Positions 36,171 to 45,849 of a stretch of DNA of 64,000 bases are shown here, piece by piece; position 1 is the first letter of the stretch, and each line of letters starts with the position of its first letter. Origin of the DNA: Ancylothrix sp036704045 (GTDB lineage Bacteria; Cyanobacteriota; Cyanobacteriia; Cyanobacteriales; Oscillatoriaceae); the NCBI GenBank assembly GCA_036704045.1, contig DATNQM010000042.1, forward strand, positions 1 through 64,000, read 5' to 3'. The notes under the pieces were generated by a model. It worked only from the letters and a program-made list of their open reading frames with translations, was not told where the DNA came from and did not search any database. The position numbers and the translations under genes were made by a program.

Positions 36171-36199
36171 TGCAAACCTCCAAAACTATTAAAAAAACT

Positions 36200-37345
36200 A
36201 TGGAACTTCGTGGAGTCTGGCTAACCAATACTGGAAGTAAAGTCTTAAATTCGCGGGAAAATATTAAAGAAGCGATGGAGTTTTTGGCAGAAACAAAATT
36301 TAATTATGTGTTTCCGGTAGTTTGGAATAAAGCCCTAACAATGTATCCCAGTCAAGTAATGAGGGAAACTTTTGGAGTAGAAATTGATCCCCTTTATCAA
36401 GGGCGAGATCCGTTAGCAGAATTAATAGAAGAAGCTAAAAAAGTTAATTTAAAAGTTATTCCTTGGTTTGAGTATGGGTTTGCAAGTTCTTATAATCTTA
36501 ATGGTGGTCATCTTATTGCCAAAAAACCAGAATGGAGTGCCAAAGACCAGGCCGGTAATTTATTAAATAAAAATGGTTTTGAGTGGATGAATGCCCTTGA
36601 CCCACAAGTGCAAAATTTTATGTTAAATATGGTCTTAGAAGTTGTTAAAAATTATGATATAGATGGCGTTCAAGGTGATGACAGAATGCCGGCTTTACCC
36701 TGTGAAGGAGGGTATGATTTAGGAACAATAGAACGTTATCGGCAAATGTTTGAAAAGGAACCGCCAACAAATCCTAAAGATAGCCAATGGGTGCAATGGC
36801 GTGCTGATATTCTCACCGATTTTTTAGAACGTCTTTATACTGAGGTAAAAATCCTCAAACCCGACATAGCAATTTCTATGTCACCTAATATTTATAGCTG
36901 GTGTTTAAATGAGTATTTGCAAGATTCAAAAGCGTGGGTTAACAAGCAATTAGTTGATTTAATTCACCCTCAACTTTACCGACGAGATTTTGGTAGTTAT
37001 AAAACTTTGATAGATAAAGTTATTAATGAGCCATTTATGGCTGAAAATTTATCAAAAGTTTACCCAGGAATTTTAATTAAATTGGGAGGATATCGCATTA
37101 GTTCTGAAGATTTAATTCGCAAAATAGAGTATAATCGTTCAGTGGGAATTCAAGGAGAAGTTTTGTTTTTTTATGAAGGTTTAAGGGAAAACGATGGGGC
37201 TTTAGCAAAAGCTTTACGAGAAGGGCCCTATGCTAGACCGGCATCAGAAGTGCTTATTTATGAAAAGCCTAAAAGTTTGCCTTTAGTTTCGGTAAATAAA
37301 GTTTTTCCTACATTTTCTTCTATTTTCAAACGTTTTTTTACTTAG
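36200..37345 (+). CDS. Family 10-like glycosyl hydrolase (GHL10 / DUF187 type)
   Basis: TIM-barrel hydrolase of the type annotated as family 10 glycosylhydrolase in cyanobacteria. MELRGVWLTNTGSKVL is the standard N-terminus of the mature form; further marks are FNYVFPVVWNKALTMYPS, GVEIDPLYQGRDPL, VIPWFEYGF, WMNALDPQVQNF and YDIDGVQGDDRM, with the acidic residues expected for catalysis. I chose ATG 36200 because the GTG at 36155 lies in a palindromic spacer. Length 381. Substrate unknown, probably an extracellular or wall glycan given the adjoining muramidase. No signal peptide is visible. Confidence 0.85.
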   Translation: MELRGVWLTNTGSKVLNSRENIKEAMEFLAETKFNYVFPVVWNKALTMYPSQVMRETFGVEIDPLYQGRDPLAELIEEAKKVNLKVIPWFEYGFASSYNLNGGHLIAKKPEWSAKDQAGNLLNKNGFEWMNALDPQVQNFMLNMVLEVVKNYDIDGVQGDDRMPALPCEGGYDLGTIERYRQMFEKEPPTNPKDSQWVQWRADILTDFLERLYTEVKILKPDIAISMSPNIYSWCLNEYLQDSKAWVNKQLVDLIHPQLYRRDFGSYKTLIDKVINEPFMAENLSKVYPGILIKLGGYRISSEDLIRKIEYNRSVGIQGEVLFFYEGLRENDGALAKALREGPYARPASEVLIYEKPKSLPLVSVNKVFPTFSSIFKRFFT

Positions 37346-37411
37346 TTTCATTTTTATAAAAAAAGGTGGTTTTGTTAGTTTAGAAATTTCAACTATTAGT
37401 TTAAAATCTTA

Positions 37412-38452
37412 TTATTTTAACCAACGATTGATGAGTGGTTGAAGTTTGATTTCAGTGATATAAGCCAGGGAAAATAGCAGGCAACTTTTCAAGAAGTATT
37501 CTAAATAAAAGTTGTTGAATATTTGGGTTAAATTTAATTGAACTAAAAGCGGAAAATGGAAAATATAAATAGCATAAGAAATGGGTGCAAGGTTGGCAAA
37601 AATTCCCAATAGCCGGTCAAAACAATAAAAATTATGCTGATACCAAAAAAAGCCAACCCAAATAATCAAAAGTGCTGCGGAAAAATGCCTAAAAACTAAA
37701 AATGGATAAACACCAAACTTAATTTGTTCTACTTGAAGGATAGGTAACAAACTAAGAAACATCATTAAACTTAAAGAAAATGTGATGATTTGTACTTGCT
37801 TGAAAGAAAATTTACCTTCACAAAAACAAGTTGCTAACTCCACACCACACCACCAGATAATTAAATAAGATCCTACCAAACAAATATGATTGGGATAGGC
37901 CGTATAAATCAGGTAAGAAGCCGCAGAAAAAGCTAAAATAATATAAAGCCGTTTCGATTTGGGTAAAAACTTATAAAGCGGGTAAAAAAGCATATAAAAC
38001 CACCATTCATAAGACAAAGACCACAGAGGTAAATTACCTAAAAAGGGACTAAACCAATTTCCAGGTTTAACTCGACCAAAATCTTGAAGTAAAAGTAAAT
38101 TACCAAGCAGTTCCTTCCAAGAAAATTTGTCTGCTAAATTACCATTAAAATAAAAAATAAGAATAGATAAAAGAATAGATAAAACAAAAGGAAAATAGAT
38201 TCTTCTAAACCGGCTTACAAAGAAAGAACGAAAATCCAGATTTTTTTGATGAGTAGATAAATAAATCACAAAACCGCTGAGGATAAAAAACAACATTACG
38301 GCTTCTTGACCCGCAAAAAAGAACAGTTTCCAACCCTCAGAAATTAAATTTAAACCGTATAAACCATAAACAAGGTTATGCAAAACAACATAAAGCGAAG
38401 CCAAACCTCGCAGACTATCAAGTTTTTTTAGATGAATTTGTTGGCTACTCAT
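37412..38452 (-). CDS. Acyltransferase family 3 membrane protein
   Basis: Integral membrane acyltransferase with about ten transmembrane helices. LDSLRGLASLYVVLHN near the N-terminus carries the family's RG-x-A pattern and catalytic-site His; SRFRRIYFPFVLS and the WSLSYEWWFYMLFYP segment (Glu in the SxEWWF motif) are typical of OafA/NodX-type enzymes that O-acetylate surface sugars. ATG at 38452 gives MSSQQIHLKKL and a normal 346 residues; the frame extends 43 codons upstream to a TTG, which I judge unlikely. Substrate unknown. Confidence 0.87.
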   Translation of the reverse strand: MSSQQIHLKKLDSLRGLASLYVVLHNLVYGLYGLNLISEGWKLFFFAGQEAVMLFFILSGFVIYLSTHQKNLDFRSFFVSRFRRIYFPFVLSILLSILIFYFNGNLADKFSWKELLGNLLLLQDFGRVKPGNWFSPFLGNLPLWSLSYEWWFYMLFYPLYKFLPKSKRLYIILAFSAASYLIYTAYPNHICLVGSYLIIWWCGVELATCFCEGKFSFKQVQIITFSLSLMMFLSLLPILQVEQIKFGVYPFLVFRHFSAALLIIWVGFFWYQHNFYCFDRLLGIFANLAPISYAIYIFHFPLLVQLNLTQIFNNFYLEYFLKSCLLFSLAYITEIKLQPLINRWLK

Positions 38453-38681
38453 GTTATAACCACTTAAAAAAAAGAAAATAACCTTTGGTAACGGGTTGAT
38501 ACCAAGGAAGCCCCACCCCAGAAGAAGCACACATAGATGGATCTTTACTTTACTCGGAAGTTTAACGCCTCGGCGACACAACCGCCATCCCTAAGATGCT
38601 AAACCTAAACACAACCGGCTCCACAAACCAGTAAAATAGCATCACAATCAAAATTTTTAACCTTTAAAATCTTCAGATTCT

Positions 38682-39107
38682 ATGAACCACAATCAAGCCC
38701 AAATACAGCAAATAATAGAAACTCTTAAACAAGACTTACCAACACTATTTGAAAAAGATATTTCCTATGACATTTACAGCCAAGATATTTACTTTAAAGA
38801 TCCTGTCAACACGTTTAAAAATAAATTTAATTACCGCATTATTTTTTGGACATTGCGATTTCATGGAAAACTTTTTTTCAAAGAACTTTACTTTGACTTG
38901 CATAATGTCAGCCAAATAGCTGAGAACATAATTATCGCCCAATGGACAGTAAGGGGAGTATTACGACTACCCTGGAAAGCCCAGCTATTTTTTAATGGTG
39001 ATTCTACCTATAAACTTAACCAAAATTCATTAATTTACGAACATATAGACCAATGGGATAGAACTCCAGCAGAAATTTTAAAACAATTTCTCCCACAAAA
39101 AAACTAA
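38682..39107 (+). CDS. DUF2358 protein
   Basis: A 141-residue protein of the cyanobacterial and chloroplast DUF2358 family, with a SnoaL/NTF2-like fold expected. Marks are QDLPTLFEKDISYDIYSQDIYFKDPVN near the start, WTVRGVLRLPWKAQLFFNG and a terminal YEHIDQWDRTP. No catalytic residues are recognised. It lies 230 bases from the divergent acyltransferase and converges with the sensor kinase, 23 bases between stops. Cytosolic; function unknown. Confidence 0.82.
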   Translation: MNHNQAQIQQIIETLKQDLPTLFEKDISYDIYSQDIYFKDPVNTFKNKFNYRIIFWTLRFHGKLFFKELYFDLHNVSQIAENIIIAQWTVRGVLRLPWKAQLFFNGDSTYKLNQNSLIYEHIDQWDRTPAEILKQFLPQKN

Positions 39108-39130
39108 ACTTAACTATGACTAACCCACCA

Positions 39131-41881
39131 TTAATTTAGTTCATTTAAAACCACATTATGAACTTTTTGCCGGACAGGAATTTCAATCATAAACTCTGCG
39201 CCTTCACCCGGACGAGAAACACACTTAAGCTTACCGCCGTGTTTTTCAACCACAATTTGATAGCTGATTGATAAACCCAAACCTGTACCTTTTCCTATCG
39301 GCTTTGTCGTAAAAAATGGATCAAAAAGTCTGCCAATAACCTCATGGGGAATTCCTGCACCATTATCGCTAACATGAATTAAAATCCAATCAGCATTAAC
39401 TTGTTCTGTACGGATAGAAATCCTCGGAGTATAGAATTCCCCACCCGAAAGTAGCCGCAAGTGAGTGTATTCTTCCAAAGCATCAATAGCATTTGCCAGC
39501 AAATTCATAAACACCTGATTAAGCTGCCCTGGATAGCACTCAACCTCTGGCAAATTACCATAATTTTTAGTAACTTCAATTTTGCCATATCCAGGTTTAT
39601 CTTTAAGTCTGGGTTGCAAAATTAGCAATGTAGAATCAATTCCCTCATGGATATTAACCGGCTTCATTTCCGCTTCATCTAGCCGAGAAAAATTCCGCAA
39701 AGACAGCACTAAATCTCGAATTCTATCAGCCCCCAAACGCATAGAAGAAAGCAACCTTGGCAAATCTTCTTTTAAGAAATCAAGATCAGAAGACTCTGAT
39801 TCTTCTTCAATTTCTGCTGGCGGATTAGGATAGTATTTTTGATAAAGCTTCAGAAGTTTAAGCAAATCTTGGGCATATTGACTGGCGTAATTAATATTTC
39901 CATATATAAAATTAATCGGGTTATTAATTTCATGGGCAACCCCAGCAACCAACTGTCCAAGAGATGAAATTTTTTCAGTTTGAATTAACTGCGCCTGGGT
40001 TCTTTGCAACTCAGACAAAGCTTTTTCTAGCGCTTTTGCTTGTTGGCGATATCGCGCCTCTGACTCTCGCAAAATCGTTTCTGCATTAACCCGATCTGTA
40101 ATATCTGTATCCGTACCAATCCACTCTTGAATAGTGCCATCTTCTCCTAAAACCGGCACTCCCCGCACCCAAAAATGACGATATTTCCCATCAGCAGCCC
40201 TAACGCGATGTTCCACTTCATAAATAGTTTTTGTTTCCACCGCACGGTTCCAATGCAAAGCAGTACGAACCCTATCTTCTGGGTGAATTGCATCAACCCA
40301 ACCCCAACCCATACACTCTTCAATAGTTTGGCCGGTGTAAGCCCTCCAGCTTGGGACATCTTCATTCATCATACCTTGTCCGTCTGTCATCCAAACCATT
40401 TGAGAAGTCGCTAAAATCAAAGAACGATAGCGTTCTTCTCGAAGTTTTAAAGCTTCTTCAGATAACTTTCTTTCTGTAATATCCTTAGCAATTCCCACTA
40501 AACCACAAATATTTCCCTCTAAATCCCTGTACACATTTTTTGTTAACAAATAAGTTCGTAATTCCCCACCCAAAACCACTTTTTCTTCACAAGACTCTAC
40601 CTCACCACTATTAATAACTCTTCTTTCTCTTTCTTTAATAACTTCTGCAACTTCCTCAGAAAACAACTCCCTATCATCTCGGCCTATTATTTCCTCCTTC
40701 TTCTTACCAATTATCCTCGCCGAGGCTGCATTAGAAATCAAATATCGCCCATCAATATCTTTAACAAAAATTGAATCAGGAATACTCTCTATAACTGCTT
40801 GCAACAAATTCAAGCTTTTTTTAACCGCACTTTCTGCTGCAATACGTTCGCTAATTTCCCGTTGTAAACGATCATTTACTTGTTGCAAAAGAGCAGTACG
40901 TTCTAGCACTCTATCTTCCAGTTCAATCTTAGCCTTTAGCAAATCTCTTTCAACCTTTTTGCGGCGAAGATCCGACTTAGCCAAAGAGCTAGCAGTCGCC
41001 CCGATTAAAATTCCAAAAACCGCTACCGTCAAAACACCAAAAAGAGAAAGCCCCATTTCTGCTGTATAAATCTTTGACCGATAGCCAGCTAACACCAACG
41101 CCCCCAAAAACGAAGGAATTAAAACAGCCGCCGGAAATAAACTCCTCGCCATCAAACCACCGGCACAATCACTCGTAACAAGAGTAATAAAACCTGCTTC
41201 TACACGGGCAAATAAAATTCCCAAACTCAGCAACAATAAAGCTAAACTCGTATGTATTGCCATTGCAGTCGCCGAACCTGCACTATAGAAATAAGCATTC
41301 CCATAGACATAACCTAAAAACCCAGCAAAAGCCACCAAAAACGACCCTAAACTTAATACTTGAATCCCTAAATAATTGATTCTACGCCTATTTAGCAACC
41401 ACAAAGCCGAACCACTAAGCAAAAAAGCAAAAGCCGTATTCGGAGCCATCCTACCGCCGGCAGCATTAGCAGCTTTTCCCAAACTGTGGCTAAAAAACAG
41501 CCGATCAATTCCAAAATCTACATTTAAAGCATACTGAACAATTGCAAGCAAACTAATAACAATAACACCCCAAGCAAAAAATTTAGACAACCTAAGTTCA
41601 TACCCCTTAAAATTTTTGCTTCCCTGGTTTCGCCCCACCAACCATAAACTTAGTCCCGATAAAATAAAACTCACTGCTGTGTATGGCTTCATGCTCACCA
41701 GTCCGGGAAGCACACTTTTTAGCCAACCAATATTAAACATCCAACCCACAAATACCGCACCGCCAATCAGCGTTACCACTAACCCAGCTATTTTAGAAAA
41801 ACTTTGTACAGAATTAATCCTCCGTACTGTCAGCGGGGTTAATTTTTCACATACTTCTAAACTACTATAAGTATTTTCCAA
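39131..41881 (-). CDS. Membrane-anchored hybrid-free sensor histidine kinase with two PAS domains
   Basis: A 916-residue kinase. The N-terminal ~310 residues form about eight membrane helices. A coiled linker (KSDLRRKKVERDLLKAKIELE) follows, then PAS domain 1 (QAVIESIPDSIFVKDIDGRY), PAS 2 with PAC (QMVWMTDGQGMMN, GWGWVDAIHPEDR), a helix pair with phospho-acceptor EKISSLGQLVAGVAHEINNP, and HATPase with N box, DNGAGIPHEVI and GKGTGLGLSIS. Start is TTG at 41881 with GGAG about ten bases before. No receiver domain or adjacent regulator, so the partner is unknown. An RNA-like element lies 150 bases upstream. Confidence 0.93.
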   Translation of the reverse strand: MENTYSSLEVCEKLTPLTVRRINSVQSFSKIAGLVVTLIGGAVFVGWMFNIGWLKSVLPGLVSMKPYTAVSFILSGLSLWLVGRNQGSKNFKGYELRLSKFFAWGVIVISLLAIVQYALNVDFGIDRLFFSHSLGKAANAAGGRMAPNTAFAFLLSGSALWLLNRRRINYLGIQVLSLGSFLVAFAGFLGYVYGNAYFYSAGSATAMAIHTSLALLLLSLGILFARVEAGFITLVTSDCAGGLMARSLFPAAVLIPSFLGALVLAGYRSKIYTAEMGLSLFGVLTVAVFGILIGATASSLAKSDLRRKKVERDLLKAKIELEDRVLERTALLQQVNDRLQREISERIAAESAVKKSLNLLQAVIESIPDSIFVKDIDGRYLISNAASARIIGKKKEEIIGRDDRELFSEEVAEVIKERERRVINSGEVESCEEKVVLGGELRTYLLTKNVYRDLEGNICGLVGIAKDITERKLSEEALKLREERYRSLILATSQMVWMTDGQGMMNEDVPSWRAYTGQTIEECMGWGWVDAIHPEDRVRTALHWNRAVETKTIYEVEHRVRAADGKYRHFWVRGVPVLGEDGTIQEWIGTDTDITDRVNAETILRESEARYRQQAKALEKALSELQRTQAQLIQTEKISSLGQLVAGVAHEINNPINFIYGNINYASQYAQDLLKLLKLYQKYYPNPPAEIEEESESSDLDFLKEDLPRLLSSMRLGADRIRDLVLSLRNFSRLDEAEMKPVNIHEGIDSTLLILQPRLKDKPGYGKIEVTKNYGNLPEVECYPGQLNQVFMNLLANAIDALEEYTHLRLLSGGEFYTPRISIRTEQVNADWILIHVSDNGAGIPHEVIGRLFDPFFTTKPIGKGTGLGLSISYQIVVEKHGGKLKCVSRPGEGAEFMIEIPVRQKVHNVVLNELN

Positions 41882-42852
41882 CTTCTCACTCCAGATTTTT
41901 TCAGACGGGATCTTTTTTGATAAACATGACCTAAAACAGTATTAACAATACAATTTATAGAATAGTTATCTATTTAATTACACCTTTTCGTCAAATAAGG
42001 GTGGATTGGTATCAGATCAGCAATTTTGCTGAAGCTTCACCCTGTCTGACCGTATTGCCTCTATGTCCCACAGGCTATTGAATTTTAGCCGGAAGAGCCA
42101 ATAGCTTAGCCGCTTATGGCGGGCAAAGCTTCTTGCAATTATAGAGACATCTTTCCCTAAACATAGCTGAGCCTAACAGGTAAAAATGTAAAAGTTGTCA
42201 CTTTCTCATCCGATTTTTGCAACCAGTCTTTTCCTTATCTCCCCCAGAATGGCGTTTTTTAGGACTTTAGGACAAATCTTTTTTTTTCCTTACAAATGAA
42301 TTTCCTACCTCCCTGTAAAGCTTTCCGACATCACCAAACTGGGATCAACCCCCTCTAGCAATATCAGACCGGTTAAACCACCGGACTTTAACAATTATTT
42401 TGTTGTTTAAGCTCGAAGGTTGTTGTCATTTATTTCTTTATATCTCCTTAATAATTTACAGATTTATCAGACAACCAAAAACAACTTATTGCAAAAAACA
42501 ACCCTTTTTCTTTATTGAGTAAATTTAGAAAATTTAGAGTTGATTTTTTTCATTAAACCATGCCTTTAAAAAAGTGTCTGTTTTCGAGACTACAAGCAGG
42601 AAACTGCAAATAAAATGGCCCTAGTATCAAAGAATTGACTTTACCCTTTGATGGACACAAAAAATTATAAGAAGTATTTACAATTGTCGAAATTTATAAC
42701 AACTAACCCAAAGCCTTACCCTTTGCCAAACCTAGAACCTTACCGATGTCTCCTTTATTTCAGAACAACCCTATTAAAAGCATTTTCGCAACATATCGCA
42801 AAGCCACACCAAAATTTTGTTAACCTTTATTAAAACCTCTTAAAATACAGCA
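41882..42852. other. Spacer of 970 bases, longest in the window, with possible structured RNA
   Basis: Separates the sensor kinase (minus) from the Npun_F0494-type gene (plus). The clearest signal is the paired structure at 42031-42132, listed separately. Between 42150 and 42850 the DNA is AT-rich with no recognised gene; a 61-codon frame at 42648 has no family features. Promoters for both flanking genes should lie here. Confidence 0.6.
42031..42132 (-). ncRNA. Candidate structured RNA element upstream of the sensor kinase
   Basis: A 12-bp outer stem joins 42031-42042 (GAAGCTTCACCC) with 42121-42132 (GGGCAAAGCTTC), with two G-U-type pairs when read on the minus strand. Inside is a 7-bp stem GCTATTG (42074-42080) with CAATAGC (42099-42105), a CTGT/ACAG stem (42042-42045 with 42070-42073) and a small CCGC/GCGG hairpin at 42110-42122. 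The closed multi-branch layout recalls a riboswitch or leader RNA. It fits no family I can name. The orientation is inferred: 150 bases before the kinase start on the minus strand. On the plus strand it would be a leader 720 bases from the next gene. Confidence 0.4.
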
Positions 42853-43263
42853 ATGATTGCAACCCCAACAAAAACTAATTCCACCATTGCCTACTCGTCT
42901 CGTACTGTCCTCCGGGCCGAAACAGCCATGCGTTGCGCCCCATTTTCTCTCAAACTCTATGCCACCATGCTTGACCAAAGCGTGGGCCTCTCAGCTATCA
43001 CCGGCCCCTCTGGAGTTGAAAATCACTACACCACCCAACCCCAAAGCGAACTCAAAGCCGAAGGTGCCTTAATGTGGCTAATTCAAGTTGGCCTTTTGCG
43101 GCGAGAAGTTGACGGTCAAGGACTTACAGACAGTTTCCGCCTCACGCCCCTGGGCCGGCAACTTGTCGATAAATGGCACTCTCAAGGTGGAAATTGGCCG
43201 GCCCCCTCATGGTTTGATCATCTTAAAAATACCTTTAATCGTTGGTTTCGTTTGCCTTTTTAA
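42853..43263 (+). CDS. Npun_F0494-type cyanobacterial protein
   Basis: A 136-residue protein matching from memory the cyanobacterial Npun_F0494 family: a basic start with RTVLRAETAMRCAPFSLKLY, then LSAITGPSGVENHYT and the strongly conserved LIQVGLLRREVDGQGLTDSF-type stretch followed by RLTPLGRQLVDKW. A winged-helix-like fold is possible from the last segment, but that is inference. Function unknown. ATG at 42853. Confidence 0.8.
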   Translation: MIATPTKTNSTIAYSSRTVLRAETAMRCAPFSLKLYATMLDQSVGLSAITGPSGVENHYTTQPQSELKAEGALMWLIQVGLLRREVDGQGLTDSFRLTPLGRQLVDKWHSQGGNWPAPSWFDHLKNTFNRWFRLPF

Positions 43264-43321
43264 TCCGCCACAGTTGACAAGGGCCGGAATTTTCAATCAT
43301 GCCGGCATTTCTCAACATTTT

Positions 43322-43339
43322 TTAGTGCAACTGCACTAA
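43322..43339. promoter_or_regulatory. Perfect palindrome upstream of cobQ, operator-like
   Basis: TTAGTGCA (43322-43329) and TGCACTAA (43332-43339) are exact inverted copies separated by AC, centred about 70 bases before the cobQ start. The size and symmetry fit a dimeric repressor site; it could also be a weak terminator of the gene before it, as T and A tracts flank it. No regulator can be named. Confidence 0.45.
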
Positions 43340-43401
43340 TATCTAAAAAACAAAAACCAGCCAAAAAATTAACCCAAAACTTCTACAAAATTCACCAAAA
43401 T

Positions 43402-44868
43402 ATGAAAGCAATTATGGTAGTGGGTACAACTTCCCACGCAGGAAAATCTTTAATAACAACTGCTATCTGTCGAATTCTTTCCCGTCGTGGTTGGCGAGTT
43501 ACCCCGTTTAAAGGGCAAAACATGGCTTTAAATGCCTACGTTACCAACACCGGCGGCGAAATAGGATATGCACAAGCCGTACAAGCATGGGCAGCCGGTG
43601 TCACTCCTTGGGTAGAAATGAATCCTATTTTATTAAAACCCCAAGGCGATATGACCTCCCAAGTAATTATTAAAGGCAAAGTTGCCGGTAAAGTATCAGC
43701 CTCAGATTATTACGAACAATATTTTGATATTGGCTGGCAAGCCATACAAGAATCTCTCCAACAATTAGGCGGGGAATTTGATTTAATTGTCTGCGAAGGT
43801 GCCGGTTCTCCAGCCGAAGTTAACCTCAAACATCGTGACCTCACAAATATGAGAGTCGCCCGTTACCTCAACGCCAAAACTCTTTTAGTAGTGGATATAG
43901 ATCGAGGCGGTTCTTTTGCTCATGTTGTGGGCACTTTACAATTATTAGAACCAGAAGAACGCGCCTTAATTAAAGGAATTATTATTAATAAATTTCGTGG
44001 TCAAAAATCTATCTTAGATCCAGGGATAAAATGGCTAGAAGAATACACCGGCATCAAAGTAGCTGGAGTAATTCCTTGGATAGAATTAGATTTTCCCGCC
44101 GAAGATTCTTTGTCATTATTAGAAAGAGTTTCGCGGAAAACTCAAAGCGAATTAACTATTGGAGTAATTCGCCTTCCCCGTATTGCAAATTTTACTGATT
44201 TTGACCCCCTCGAATCTGAGTCAAGTGTAACAGTAAAATACATTCATCCTAAACAATCTTTAGGCCACCCCGATGCAGTAATTATCCCTGGTTCTAAAAC
44301 AACAATTTCTGATTTACAATTGTTGCAGCAAACTGGTATGGCAAAAGAAATTAAAGATTATGTAGCAGCCGGTGGTACAGTTATGGGCATTTGTGGCGGC
44401 TTTCAAATGTTAGGCCAAAGCATCTTAGACCCGGATGGTTTGGAAGGCGAAGAAGGCCGGTTTGAAGGTTTGGGATTAATACCTTTAAAAACTGTAATTA
44501 CTACCCAAAAAATTGCCCGTCAGCGCCAAGTAAACTCTAATAAACCCCAGGCCGGTTTACCTGTTACCGGTTATGAAATTCATCAAGGACGCAGCCAACT
44601 TGTAGATGATAAAAATATGAATCCCCTTTTTGATGACCCTAATTTGGGAGTGGTGGATACAGAACAATTAATTTGGGGAACTTATTTACATGGTCTTTTT
44701 GATAATGGCCCCTGGCGTCGTTCTTGGTTAAATCATCTCCGCCAACAACGAGGTTTAAAATCTCTCCCTACCGGCATACCTAACTATCGTGAACAACGCG
44801 AAACTTTACTAGATGCGGTTGCAGATATTGTAGGGCAACATTTAGATTTAACTACGGTTTTATCTTGA
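43402..44868 (+). CDS. cobQ: Cobyric acid synthase
   Basis: Amidates adenosylcobyrinic acid a,c-diamide at b, d, e and g positions using glutamine. The N-terminal synthetase domain has MKAIMVVGTTSHAGKSLI (P-loop), FKGQNMALNAYVT, CEGAGSPAEVNL and VVDIDRGGSFAH. The C-terminal triad-type glutaminase has GGTVMGICGGFQMLG with the Cys nucleophile and GYEIHQGRS; the WGTYLHGLFD stretch carries the catalytic His. Length 488 is normal. No cobalamin riboswitch was recognised upstream. With the CobD-like and CobO-like genes it points to cobamide synthesis. Confidence 0.97.
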   Translation: MKAIMVVGTTSHAGKSLITTAICRILSRRGWRVTPFKGQNMALNAYVTNTGGEIGYAQAVQAWAAGVTPWVEMNPILLKPQGDMTSQVIIKGKVAGKVSASDYYEQYFDIGWQAIQESLQQLGGEFDLIVCEGAGSPAEVNLKHRDLTNMRVARYLNAKTLLVVDIDRGGSFAHVVGTLQLLEPEERALIKGIIINKFRGQKSILDPGIKWLEEYTGIKVAGVIPWIELDFPAEDSLSLLERVSRKTQSELTIGVIRLPRIANFTDFDPLESESSVTVKYIHPKQSLGHPDAVIIPGSKTTISDLQLLQQTGMAKEIKDYVAAGGTVMGICGGFQMLGQSILDPDGLEGEEGRFEGLGLIPLKTVITTQKIARQRQVNSNKPQAGLPVTGYEIHQGRSQLVDDKNMNPLFDDPNLGVVDTEQLIWGTYLHGLFDNGPWRRSWLNHLRQQRGLKSLPTGIPNYREQRETLLDAVADIVGQHLDLTTVLS

Positions 44869-44935
44869 TTTTTCAGGGCCGGCACCCCATCACCGGCCCC
44901 TCCATAAGTTAAAAATAGAAAATCCCAAAAAAATT

Positions 44936-45172
44936 ATGCCTAAAATTACTTTTTTACCCGATAATATTAGCGTAGAAGCTGAGGTAGGAGAACCTATACT
45001 AGAAGTAGCAGAACGGGCCGGTGTTTCTATCCCTACCGGCTGTCTTTTGGGTTCTTGTCATGCCTGCGAAGTTCAATTAAATGATGGCAAAATTATCTGT
45101 GCTTGTATTTCAGGAGTACCGGCCGGTTTTGAAGAAATAACAGTCGATCTTTTTGTAGATTTAGTTTGGTAA
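44936..45172 (+). CDS. Small plant-type [2Fe-2S] ferredoxin
   Basis: A 78-residue electron carrier. The cluster ligands follow the plant pattern C-x4-C-x2-C ... C: CLLGSCHAC and then IICACIS. ITFLPDNISVEAEVGEPILE is the usual N-terminal beta-grasp. It is shorter than photosynthetic PetF (about 97 residues), lacking the first strand extension and C-terminal tail. It follows cobQ by 67 bases in the same direction; a role as electron donor to the corrin pathway is possible but unproven. Confidence 0.92.
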   Translation: MPKITFLPDNISVEAEVGEPILEVAERAGVSIPTGCLLGSCHACEVQLNDGKIICACISGVPAGFEEITVDLFVDLVW

Positions 45173-45287
45173 AGTTGGGAGAAAAACGAAACTTTAATTG
45201 ACAAAAATCCTAAAATATGGTAATAAACTAAATTTTTATACTTTAACTAAAGATAAACGCAGATACTTACCTACGTTCATTTACACT

Positions 45288-45731
45288 TCAATTTCCATAA
45301 GCCTTAACTGCATAATCACGAAACCGGTCTAAATCAGCTTGAAGCGTAGACTCTACCGCCCGTCCCAAAAACAAACTATCCATAATTTGACCAACAATCC
45401 CCGGAATTGCATAAGCAATCGTCATTTTTACAATACTACTTCCCTTGCGGTCATAAAACCTAACTGCCCCCCTATTAGGCAAACCATCCACCGATTCCCA
45501 CTGAATAATTTGGTTAGGAATTACCTTTATATTCCGCGATAACCAACTAAAATCTAAACCTCCAGTTGATAACTTCCAGCGCGACAAATCCGGTTCATTA
45601 TCTACCACCTCAACCGAATCAATCCATTTCATCCAGCGTGGCATTTGTTCCAAATCTGACCACAAATCCCACACAAAATCAATAGGAACCGGCACCTCAA
45701 TTTGTACACTATGCTCTAACCAATTAGACAT
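45288..45731 (-). CDS. SRPBCC (START-like) family protein
   Basis: A 147-residue hydrophobic-ligand-binding fold: HSVQIEVPVPIDFVWDLWSDLEQMPRW is the usual N-terminal stretch of the cyclase/dehydrase subfamily, and the long C-terminal helix LQADLDRFRDYAVKAYG closes the pocket. It lies downstream of zds on the same strand, an arrangement also found in Synechocystis (slr0940/slr0941), so a role around carotenoids is plausible. ATG at 45731. Confidence 0.88.
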   Translation of the reverse strand: MSNWLEHSVQIEVPVPIDFVWDLWSDLEQMPRWMKWIDSVEVVDNEPDLSRWKLSTGGLDFSWLSRNIKVIPNQIIQWESVDGLPNRGAVRFYDRKGSSIVKMTIAYAIPGIVGQIMDSLFLGRAVESTLQADLDRFRDYAVKAYGN

Positions 45732-45791
45732 AAAAATTTTTACTCCTTATTTATTCTTCAACATTTCTAGCCATTAGTTCAAAATCATCAA

Positions 45792-45832
45792 TCAAGAGTT
45801 TTTTTCTTAACTAGCAATCAAAAAACTCTTGA
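45792..45832. repeat. Inverted repeat TCAAGAGTTTTTT/AAAAAACTCTTGA
   Basis: Perfect 13-base arms (45792-45804 and 45820-45832) around a 15-base loop, in the gap between zds and the SRPBCC gene. The CAAGAGTT core is shared with elements after pilQ (2016), mnmA (16363) and near 60121. On the minus strand a T-run lies inside the stem, so it may act as a partial terminator between the two genes. Confidence 0.65.
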
Positions 45833-45849
45833 CCAATGACCAATAACAA

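Noticed and set aside
36155..36199. Upstream GTG start for the GHL10-type hydrolase
   Set aside because: It lies within an intergenic palindrome; ATG 36200 gives the standard N-terminus.
42031..42132. c-di-GMP (GEMM) or c-di-AMP riboswitch
   Set aside because: The conserved core bases of either class are not present; left as an unassigned structure.
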